DNA from: Palsa-504 sp963835775
Lineage (GTDB): Bacteria > Actinomycetota > Actinomycetes > Streptosporangiales > Streptosporangiaceae
Assembly: GCA_963835775.1 (NCBI GenBank)
Contig: CAWIHB010000024.1
Span: forward strand, 372,001 to 436,000
Direction of reading: 5' to 3'
DNA length: 64,000 nucleotides
Positions 58,217-64,000 of this stretch are shown piece after piece; the stretch's first letter is position 1, and each line of letters begins with the position of its first letter. The notes under the pieces were generated by a model. That model ran no database searches. It was not told the DNA's origin and worked only from the letters and a program-made list of their open reading frames with translations. Made by a program: the position numbers and the translations under genes.

Positions 58217-60073
58217 ATGCTCGCCTCGCTGCGCGCCGAGCTGCTGGTCCTGCGCAAGTCCCGGGTGGCCTGGGCGCTGGTGCTGACCGCGCCGCTGCTG
58301 ACACTGGTGACCACCTACCTGTTCCAGTTCCTGGAGTACCTCGGGGACACCCCGGCGATGTACTCCCTGGAGGGAACCCCGGCGCAGAACCTGCCCGCCC
58401 TGCTGCCCAGCCAGTACGTCATCCAGGCCGTGGGCAGCTTCAACTTCACCGCGCCGTTCATCGTGCTCGGCGCGGTCATCGCCGGCGGCGACTGGGGCCG
58501 GGGCACGATCAGGACCTCGCTGCTGGCCGGCCCGAGCCGGGCCCGCACGTTCGCCGGCCAGGCGCTGGCCATCATGATCGCCTGCGCCCTCAGCGTGCTG
58601 CTGACCTTCGCGCTGGCCGCCCTGGCCTGCGTCGCGATCCGCTGGTACGCGGGCCCCACGGCGCCGGGCGCCCCGGGCAACGGCGACTTCCCCGCCTGGA
58701 TCACCATGGGCGGGGGGCTGGCCGTGGCGCTGCTCATCGGCCTGGCCTACGGGGCGCTCGGGATCGCGCTCGGCACCATCTGCCGCAGCGCGGCGGGCGG
58801 CGTCGCCGCCGCGCTGGCCTGGTACTTCGTGGTCGATGACCAGATGTACGGGCTGAGCATCAACGCCGGCGGGGCGTTCCAGCACATCTACAACGCCTTC
58901 CCCGCGGCCAGCGAGATCACGCTCACCAGCATGTTCGGCTCATCCGGCGGCGGGGCCAGCTCGGCCACCTACCAGCCGGTGGCCCACCTGGCCGCGGTCG
59001 CCATCCTGCTCGGCTACGCCCTTGTGTTCCTGGCCCTGTCCTTGTTCCTGGTGCGGCGCCGCGACGTCCTCACCGCCGCCCGCCCCGCCCGCGCCCGCCC
59101 CGCCTGGCTGATCCGCCTTACCCGCCTCCGGCCCGCCCGCCTTACCCGCCTCCGGCCCGCCCGGTCCCCGTCCGCCGCCACCCAACCCAGCGGCCCCGCA
59201 GGTGGCGTGCTGGCCTCGGCCCGGGCCGAGCTGCTGGTCATGAGCCGGTGGCCGGCCATGTGGGCGTTCGTCCTGATCATGCCGGCCGTCACGCTGTTCG
59301 ACGGGTACGTCGAGCAGTACGTGCTGTACCTCTACGCGGGCACCTCGTCGATCGTCCTGTCCTCGCCTGATCAGGTGCTGCCATCCATCCTGCCCGGCCA
59401 GTACGTCCCGGCCGTGCTCAACAGCATCGGGTTTGACCCGACCCTGCCCGGCACGGCGGCGTTCTTCCTCATCGGCGCGCTGGCCGCCGGGAGCGCCTGG
59501 GCCGGTGGCACTATCACCACTTCGCTGCTGCAGGGCCCGGCCCGCGTCCGCACCGCCGTGGGCCAGGCGCTGGCCGTCGCGGTCGCCCTGGTGACCAGCA
59601 TCATCCTGACCTTCGCGGTCGCGGCCGCATCCAGCATGCTGGTCGGGCTGATCACGTCCGGCTCGGCCTCCCCGGCGGCGGGCCCGCTGCCCGGCCCGGG
59701 GCGGCTGGCCGCGGCGTTCGGCATCGCGGTCACCGTGAGCCTGGCCTGGGGCGCCCTCGGCTGGGCGGCGGGCACCGTGTTCAAGAGCGCGACCGGCGCG
59801 TTCGCCGCCATGCTGCTGTGGACCACGATCGTGCAGACGCAGCTCGACTACTACGCGACCTTTATGCCCAGGGCGGCCCGTGCCATCTACGATGCGCTGC
59901 CCGACGCCGCCACCAACACCGTCGCGCTGCTGTTCGGGCAGGTCAACTACGGTGGCCCCATGGGCGGCTTCGGTGAAGTGGCACCGCGGCTGGCCTTCGC
60001 CGTCCTGGCCGCCTACGCCCTGGCCTGCTTCGCGCTCCCGGTTTTCGTCACCCGCCGCCGCGACATCCCCTGA
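58217..60073 (+). CDS. Tandemly fused ABC-2 type permease
   Basis: 618-residue membrane protein made of two homologous ABC-2 permease halves. Half 1 (about residues 1-290) begins LASLRAELLVLRKSRVAWAL; half 2 (about 335-618) begins LASARAELLVMSRWPAMWAF. Both halves contain LP..LP.QYV, then GG.ITTSLL.GP.R.RT..GQALA, and end with VRRRD/TRRRD. An Arg/Pro-rich linker with repeated RLTRLRPAR joins them. No ATP-binding gene is adjacent, so its ATPase must be encoded elsewhere, or the protein works alone. ATG at 58217; the open frame continues upstream to 57911 but that part is not protein-like. Confidence 0.8.
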   Translation: MLASLRAELLVLRKSRVAWALVLTAPLLTLVTTYLFQFLEYLGDTPAMYSLEGTPAQNLPALLPSQYVIQAVGSFNFTAPFIVLGAVIAGGDWGRGTIRTSLLAGPSRARTFAGQALAIMIACALSVLLTFALAALACVAIRWYAGPTAPGAPGNGDFPAWITMGGGLAVALLIGLAYGALGIALGTICRSAAGGVAAALAWYFVVDDQMYGLSINAGGAFQHIYNAFPAASEITLTSMFGSSGGGASSATYQPVAHLAAVAILLGYALVFLALSLFLVRRRDVLTAARPARARPAWLIRLTRLRPARLTRLRPARSPSAATQPSGPAGGVLASARAELLVMSRWPAMWAFVLIMPAVTLFDGYVEQYVLYLYAGTSSIVLSSPDQVLPSILPGQYVPAVLNSIGFDPTLPGTAAFFLIGALAAGSAWAGGTITTSLLQGPARVRTAVGQALAVAVALVTSIILTFAVAAASSMLVGLITSGSASPAAGPLPGPGRLAAAFGIAVTVSLAWGALGWAAGTVFKSATGAFAAMLLWTTIVQTQLDYYATFMPRAARAIYDALPDAATNTVALLFGQVNYGGPMGGFGEVAPRLAFAVLAAYALACFALPVFVTRRRDIP

Positions 60074-60238
60074 CGCCTCATCCAAGCCGCCGCCGAACTG
60101 ATCGCAGAAGGCGGGTATGAGGCCGCGAGCGCCGCGGAGATCGGCCGCCGCGCCGGCTACAGCCGCTCAATGGTCCGCGCCCGCTTCGGCTCCAAAGAAC
60201 GGCTCATCAACGCCGTCGCGGCGGTAATGTCGGTCTTG
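60074..60238 (+). pseudogene. TetR-family N-terminal HTH fragment
   Basis: Directly after the permease stop, and in the same frame, the sequence reads LIQAAAELIAEGGYEAASAA, EIGRRAGYSRSMVRARFGSK and ERLINAVAA, the classic TetR DNA-binding domain. There is no proper start and no ligand domain. The frame then runs, without a stop, into the antitoxin gene at 60284. It is a truncated regulator, probably the remains of the permease regulator, with the toxin-antitoxin module inserted or joined just after it. Confidence 0.75.
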
Positions 60239-60283
60239 AATTGCTATCATGCTTGGTATCATCGATTGCATGGAGTGGTAGCA

Positions 60284-60535
60284 GTGGCGGCATTGAACAT
60301 CCGGAACCTTGATGAAATGGTGAAGCGGCGCCTTCAGGTTCGCGCGGCTCGTCACGGCAGGTCGATGGAAGCAGAGGCGCGCGCGATTCTCGCGGAAGCC
60401 GTCCGCGAGCCCGCAGACTCCGCCGGGCTGTTCACGACGCTCCTCGACCGGTTCGGCGCGCTGGGCGGAGTCGACCTGAACCTGGACCTGCCCGGGCGCG
60501 AGGAGCCGGCGCGTGCCGCGGATTTCTCCGCATGA
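60284..60535 (+). CDS. FitA-type ribbon-helix-helix antitoxin
   Basis: 83 residues. The N-terminal RHH domain (ALNIRNLDEMVKRRLQVRAA then RHGRSMEAEARAILAEAV) is typical of FitA/VapB antitoxins. The C-terminal part (DRFGALGGVDLNLDLPGREE) is the toxin-binding tail. GTG start at 60284 after GGAGTGG. Its stop overlaps the toxin start as ATGA. The 40 bp before the start contain TATCAT twice, a possible promoter/operator for autoregulation. Confidence 0.88.
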   Translation: MAALNIRNLDEMVKRRLQVRAARHGRSMEAEARAILAEAVREPADSAGLFTTLLDRFGALGGVDLNLDLPGREEPARAADFSA

Positions 60536-60948
60536 TCATCCTCGACACGAACGTGGTTTCCGAGCTGATGCGCTCGGAACCCGCGCCTGGCGTCGCAAGC
60601 TGGGTCCGCGACCGGGACAGGCGCGAGCTGCGCACGACCGCCATCACGCTCGCAGAGGTCCGGTACGGCATCGCCCGGCTGCCAGACGGACGCAGGAAGC
60701 AGGTCCTTCTCGCCGCGGCCGACGAGATCTTCTCGGCCTTCGCAGACCAGGTCCTGCCGGTCGATACCGCAGCCGCGGAGCATTACGCGATCATCGCCAG
60801 CAGTCGCGAGCGGGCCGGGAAACCGATCGCCGGCTTCGACGCGCTGATCGCGGCCGTCTGCCGCTCACAGGGCGCCGCGCTGGCGACCCGCAACGTGTCC
60901 GACTTCGACGGCACCGGCCTCGAGATCATAGATCCTTGGCTTCAGTGA
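60532..60948 (+). CDS. FitB-type PIN-domain toxin (VapC family RNase)
   Basis: 138-residue PIN nuclease. Acidic active-site residues are in place: Asp5 in MIILDTNVVSELMR, Glu in TLAEVRYGIARLP, Asp in AGFDALIAAVC and Asp in TRNVSDFDGTGL. The closing WL-type tail fits FitB. It forms a toxin-antitoxin module with the preceding gene and probably cleaves tRNA or mRNA. Start overlaps the antitoxin stop. Confidence 0.9.
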   Translation: MIILDTNVVSELMRSEPAPGVASWVRDRDRRELRTTAITLAEVRYGIARLPDGRRKQVLLAAADEIFSAFADQVLPVDTAAAEHYAIIASSRERAGKPIAGFDALIAAVCRSQGAALATRNVSDFDGTGLEIIDPWLQ

Positions 60949-60995
60949 CCGGCCACGTACACGGTGTTGCCGGCCAGGGCTCGCGGAAACCGGAA

Positions 60996-61388
60996 TTACG
61001 CCGGGCTGGCCACGGGGAGCCCGGCGCCCGCGGCCGCGGCCAGCAGGCGCTCGTCGTAGGCCACGAACGCGGTCAGGTCTTGCTTCAGGGCCAGCGCGGA
61101 GGCCAGGTGGATGGCCAGCGCCGGACCCAGGTCCTGCGGCGGCAGTGTGGCCGAGTTATCCAGCACCTCAGGCGTCAGCGTGACCCGCGCGACCCGCCTG
61201 ATCACGCGGTAGCTGCGCGGCAGCGCGCCGGGCTCGGCCCGCCACACCGCCCGCGGCACCTCGGCCCGGTGCAGTGCGCTGGAGACCAGCGGCTGGCCGG
61301 CCCGCTCGGCCAGCCAGCGGGCCAGCGCGGCCGATTCCGGCTCGGTCAGGGCCAGCTTGACCAGGGCGGAGGAATCGAGGTAGATCAC
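60996..61388 (-). CDS. PIN-domain toxin (VapC family)
   Basis: 130-residue PIN nuclease: Asp5 in MIYLDSSALVKLAL, Glu in ALHRAEVPRAVWRA, Asp in GPALAIHLASALAL (the usual Asp is replaced by a less clear residue) and Asp in AYDERLLAAAAG. The missing third acid (LDAIHLAS in relatives is LAIHLAS here) deserves note. Start overlaps the upstream antitoxin stop by four bases. It is convergent with the FitAB pair. Confidence 0.85.
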   Translation of the reverse strand: MIYLDSSALVKLALTEPESAALARWLAERAGQPLVSSALHRAEVPRAVWRAEPGALPRSYRVIRRVARVTLTPEVLDNSATLPPQDLGPALAIHLASALALKQDLTAFVAYDERLLAAAAGAGLPVASPA

Positions 61389-61804
61389 CCGCCCGCCTTC
61401 CGGAGCTGGCCGAGGATCTCGCTGGCGTTCGGCTGCCCGGCAGGCGGCGCGGGGTAAGGTTCCAGGCCGTCGGCACCGCCCGGCTCCTCGGCGGCCTCGA
61501 TGATCCCGGCCGCGATCAGGCGCTCAAGCGGGCTGCCCGGCTCGGTGACCGGCACGAGCTGGGCGACCAGGCGTCCCCGGTTGGTGATGTCCACCGTGTA
61601 CCCCTTCTCCGCGAGGTCGACGTAGATGCTGGCGTGCTGGCGCAGTTCCCTGATCCCGATGCGCCTGCTCGCGGCGGGCCGGGCCGTGGCCTCGGCCCGC
61701 GCGGCAGGCCGCCCTGGCTCCCGGGTCCTGGCCAGCCGGTCCTCCGCCCGCCGGACCGCGCTCACCGGCAGCGGATCCAGCCCGTCCTCCGGCGTATCAC
61801 CCAT
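61385..61804 (-). CDS. Phd/YefM-type antitoxin with N-terminal extension
   Basis: 139 residues. The antitoxin core is IGIRELRQHASIYVDLAEKG followed by YTVDITNRGRLVAQLVPV (residues 49-86), matching the Phd/YefM fold. The C-terminal tail (about 90-139) should bind the PIN toxin. Relatives usually begin at the IGIRELRQHAS segment; the extra 48 residues here are Arg/Ala/Pro-rich, and the start may lie further downstream, although no good alternative start is visible. Confidence 0.8.
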   Translation of the reverse strand: MGDTPEDGLDPLPVSAVRRAEDRLARTREPGRPAARAEATARPAASRRIGIRELRQHASIYVDLAEKGYTVDITNRGRLVAQLVPVTEPGSPLERLIAAGIIEAAEEPGGADGLEPYPAPPAGQPNASEILGQLRKAGG

Positions 61805-61828
61805 CGTGTCACGGTAGCACGACAGATG

Positions 61829-62065
61829 CTACGCACGCCGGGCGTCGAGCTGCCGTTGCGCCTCGGTCAGGACGCGTCCCACGTCCCGCCCGAACCAGAC
61901 GTCGCAGTCATGGCAGTCATGGCAGTCATGGCAGTCATGGCAGTCATGGCAGTCCCCCCCGGACCGGGCGTTGGCCGCGAGCTCGGTCAGGGCCGTACGC
62001 AGCGCCGCCACTTGGTCGGGGCTATTGTCGGGTGCCGCCGAACGGCCGCCAGAACCCGCAGGCAC
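61829..62065 (-). CDS. Small Cys-His-Asp repeat protein, uncertain
   Basis: 78 codons, GTG start. The middle consists of five Asp-Cys-His repeats (GGDCHDCHDCHDCHDCHDCD) encoded by 9-bp units, between a helical N-terminal half (DQVAALRTALTELAANARS) and a helical C-terminus (DVGRVLTEAQRQLDARRA). If translated, the repeat would be an evident metal ligand. No family recognised. The sensible flanking helices favour a real gene, but the repeat could also be chance slippage. Confidence 0.45.
   Translation of the reverse strand: MPAGSGGRSAAPDNSPDQVAALRTALTELAANARSGGDCHDCHDCHDCHDCHDCDVWFGRDVGRVLTEAQRQLDARRA
61904..61957. repeat. 9-bp tandem repeats (five full copies plus a partial)
   Basis: Five identical copies of GCAGTCATG followed by a degenerate sixth. 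On the minus strand they encode His-Asp-Cys; on the plus strand they would encode Ala-Val-Met. Confidence 0.95.
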
Positions 62066-62269
62066 ACCTTGAAACCCGCCGCGGCCTCGGCTGCGCTCAG
62101 GGTCACGGTGGCCGTGCTGCTCGCGCCGCCCTGGTGATGCAGGACCAGGTGGGTTACGCCGGCCAGAGGACTCAGGACTCAGCGAGCCAGGCCTGGATCA
62201 GATGGCCGGGGCCGGGTCAACTGGCCAGGCCTGGATCAAGCGGCCAGAGGTATACGGCAGGATGGAGGC

Positions 62270-63286
62270 ATGCAGCCGCGGGATTTTTCGCTCTATGGTG
62301 CCGTCGATCTGGGTGCGCGGCAGGCAGCCGCGCAGCGCAGGCAGCAGGCGGCCGAGTCCGTCGGCTCCGCCGCATCGGGCGGGGCCGTCATCGAGGTCAC
62401 CGAGCAGACCTTTAACGTCAACGTCGTCGACCGTTCCCGGACCACGCCCGTGATCATCGACCTGTGGGCCGAATGGTGCGGGCCGTGCAAGCAGCTCAGC
62501 CCGGTGCTGGAGAAGCTCGCCGCCGAGGCGGACGGCCAGTGGATCCTGGCCAAGGTCGACGTCGACGCCAACCCCCAGCTGGCCGCGGCCCTGCAGGTGC
62601 AGAGCATCCCCATGGTGGTCGCGGTCATCGGCGGCCAGCTGGTCGACGGCTTCCTCGGCGCCCTGCCCGAAGCCCAGGTCAGGCAGTGGCTCGGCCAGGT
62701 CCTGGATGCGGCAGAGAAGCTGGGCCTGCAGGTCGCCAGCCGCCCGGCCGGCCAGGCCGGGGACGGGGACACCGAGGACGCGGACACCGCGAACGGCGAC
62801 ACTGCGGAAAGGCCGCGGGCCGATGGCGCCGCAGCCCGCCGAGCAGCCGGCGGCTACGGTGATGCGAGCGCGATGCCGCCCGCCTACGTCGAGGCCCGCG
62901 CCGCGATGGAGCGAGGCGACCTGGACGCCGCGGCCAAGGCCTTCGAGGACCAGCTGGCTGCCTCGCCCAGCGACCCGGTAGCCAAGACCGGGCTGTCCCA
63001 GGTCAATCTGATCCGCCGGGTCAGCTCCTACGACCAGGCCCGGGTCCGCCGGGACGCCGCCGAACACCCGGCTGACGCCGAGGCGCAGATCCGGGTGGCC
63101 GACCTCGACATGGCCTCGGGGCGGAGCGAGGACGCCTTCGACCGCCTGCTCGGCGTGATCCGGCGCACCTCGGGCGAGGACCGGGACAAGGCCCGCGTGC
63201 ACCTGGTCGGCCTGTTCGAGATCCTCCCGCCGCGTGATCGGCGGGTGGCCAAGGCCCGTTCCGCGCTGTCCGCCCTGCTGTTCTGA
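62270..63286 (+). CDS. CnoX/YbbN-like thioredoxin-fold co-chaperone with TPR domain
   Basis: 338 residues. Residues 40-150 form a thioredoxin domain with an intact WCGPC site (Cys70, Cys73) and SIPMVVAVIGG. An acidic Asp/Ala/Gly linker follows (about 160-200). A TPR domain fills the rest (YVEARAAMERGDLDAAAKAF, LDMASGRSEDAFDRLL), ending ARSALSALLF as in YbbN/CnoX. Relatives protect and hand over unfolded proteins during oxidative stress. ATG preceded by ATGGAGGC. The Hsp20 gene follows on the same strand. Confidence 0.9.
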   Translation: MQPRDFSLYGAVDLGARQAAAQRRQQAAESVGSAASGGAVIEVTEQTFNVNVVDRSRTTPVIIDLWAEWCGPCKQLSPVLEKLAAEADGQWILAKVDVDANPQLAAALQVQSIPMVVAVIGGQLVDGFLGALPEAQVRQWLGQVLDAAEKLGLQVASRPAGQAGDGDTEDADTANGDTAERPRADGAAARRAAGGYGDASAMPPAYVEARAAMERGDLDAAAKAFEDQLAASPSDPVAKTGLSQVNLIRRVSSYDQARVRRDAAEHPADAEAQIRVADLDMASGRSEDAFDRLLGVIRRTSGEDRDKARVHLVGLFEILPPRDRRVAKARSALSALLF

Positions 63287-63609
63287 CCGGCCAGAACCCG
63301 GCCAGGACCTGTGGCTGTTCCATAAGTGGCTCGGACGGTCCCACCTCACCCACACACCCCACCAACCCCGCAGTAACCAGACACGTCCCTCCGGCTGGCG
63401 TGAAGTTGGTGGCTGCTGTGACGGCTGGGGCTCCGGCCCGGCGGGGCGATCACCCGGCCACAAACCCGGCCGGAACCCAGCCCGGGCCAGACGAAAATCT
63501 CTCAGCGCCTCACGAGGGAATATACAAATTAAGTTATAAGTTACTTGCTTATGGAGGATGAATTCGGGGATCCCCGCATCCTCCAGAAACCTTCGGAGGT
63601 GAGGCAAGG
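63287..63609 (+). promoter_or_regulatory. Upstream region of hsp20
   Basis: 323 bp without a gene. The last 100 bp are unusually AT-rich (around 63500-63555, with AAGTTATAAGTTACTTGCTTA) and probably hold the promoter. I found no exact HAIR/HspR element. The leader hairpins are listed separately. Confidence 0.5.
63553..63600 (+). promoter_or_regulatory. Candidate RNA switch/thermometer in the hsp20 leader
   Basis: GGAGGATG (63553-63560) can pair with CATCCTCC (63577-63584), enclosing the palindrome GGGGATCCCC. The same CCTCC can instead pair with the Shine-Dalgarno GGAGG (63595-63599), 10 bases before the ATG. A small ACCT-TCGG-AGGT hairpin (63589-63600) also covers that site. Mutually exclusive pairings over the ribosome site fit a heat-responsive switch, as known for other hsp20 genes. 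This is a structural inference only. Confidence 0.5.
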
Positions 63610-64000
63610 ATGTATTTGACAACTTTTGACCCGTTCGCCCGGGACCTGTACCGGCTGGCCCGGCGGACCGGGTTCGGCCCGGTCGCCATGCCGCTGGATG
63701 TCGTGCGCCACGACGGTGACGTCACCCTGCGGTTCGACGTACCCGGCAGCGACCCCGACTCGATCGAGGTCACCGTGGACCGCGGCGTCCTGACCGTCAG
63801 CGTGAAGCGGCAGGAGGGGCGCACCGAGAACGACAAGTTCTTCGTGCGGGAGCGCAGCATGGGCACGTTCACCCGTCGCCTGCGGCTGTCGGAGAACCTG
63901 AACGCCAACGCGGTCGAGGCCAGCTACACCAACGGCGTGCTCGAGGTCCGGATCCCGGTCCTGGAGCAGGCCAAGCCGCGCAAGGTGGAGGTCCGCCAGG
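63610..64000 (+). CDS. Small heat-shock protein Hsp20 (partial)
   Basis: First 130 residues of an alpha-crystallin-type chaperone, running off the window. The alpha-crystallin domain spans about residues 27 to the end: MPLDVVRHDGDVTLRFDVPG, VTVDRGVLTVSVKRQEGRTE, SMGTFTRRLRLSENLNANAV and ASYTNGVLEVRIPV (the conserved A.Y.NGVL.V..P). It holds unfolding proteins in a refoldable state under stress. The ATG follows GAGGCAAGG. The CnoX-like gene lies upstream on the same strand, so two proteostasis genes are adjacent. Confidence 0.93.
   Translation, partial: MYLTTFDPFARDLYRLARRTGFGPVAMPLDVVRHDGDVTLRFDVPGSDPDSIEVTVDRGVLTVSVKRQEGRTENDKFFVRERSMGTFTRRLRLSENLNANAVEASYTNGVLEVRIPVLEQAKPRKVEVRQ

Overview
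The window is high-GC DNA (about 70% or more by eye) with frequent GTG starts, dense genes and many 4-base start/stop overlaps. It also carries actinomycete families: Kgd-type 2-oxoglutarate dehydrogenase, DUF6104, DUF397/DUF5753 regulators, DivIVA-type coiled-coil proteins next to an epimerase-thiolase-meaB block, and a DUF222-HNH gene. It is chromosome of an actinomycete (Actinomycetota), probably a filamentous one. I cannot name the genus. No rRNA, tRNA or CRISPR array was seen.

Layout. 1-4.2 kb (minus): branched-chain amino acid ABC importer, with livG cut by the window edge. 4.6-8.7 kb: kgd plus a DUF6104 protein. 9.1-12.3 kb: a large membrane-anchored BNR-propeller protein. 12.3-14.4 kb: divergent omega-amidase and transaminase. 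14.4-18.2 kb: a two-component system and an HD-GYP/LuxR protein. 18.7-22.5 kb: a methyltransferase and a glycosyltransferase-methyltransferase-terpenoid-toroid operon. 22.9-35.1 kb: a DUF222-HNH gene split by an island. 35.5-38.2 kb: amidohydrolase, rhomboid-like protein and VIT1/CCC1 transporter. 38.3-44.1 kb: a peptide-type ABC importer. 44.2-46.9 kb: a hutH stub, a degenerate Fe-ADH-like protein and hutI. 47-50.8 kb: flavin reductase (frameshifted), SppA, an NYN/PIN-like protein and a phosphodiesterase. 50.9-55.8 kb: a DivIVA/Scy/FilP-type coiled-coil gene beside methylmalonyl-CoA epimerase, thiolase and a MeaB-MarR fusion. 55.8-57.7 kb: an ECF sigma factor and a membrane propeller partner. 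58.2-62.1 kb: a fused ABC-2 permease, two toxin-antitoxin pairs and a Cys-His-Asp repeat ORF. 62.3-64 kb: a CnoX-like thioredoxin/TPR protein and Hsp20 (cut by the edge).

The most notable region is 24,247-34,903. A DUF222-HNH gene stops abruptly at 24,259, and its missing HNH end lies 10.66 kb away at 34,902-35,129 on the same strand. Both junctions carry CCGGCGG, and joining them across that 7-mer restores one in-frame 519-residue gene. The inserted DNA encodes a bacterial nitric oxide synthase translationally coupled to a flavin-binding PNPOx-like protein. It also encodes a flavohemoprotein translationally coupled to a small DivIVA-family protein, a near-copy of the resident coiled-coil gene at 50.9 kb, and debris of IS256, Tn3 and DUF4338 elements. 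I read it as a nitric-oxide/cell-pole island, possibly integrative and now decaying.

A second theme is short tandem repeats. Inside genes the units are 9, 12, 15, 18 or 21 bp. Between convergent genes they are 14-15, 16 and 17 bp.
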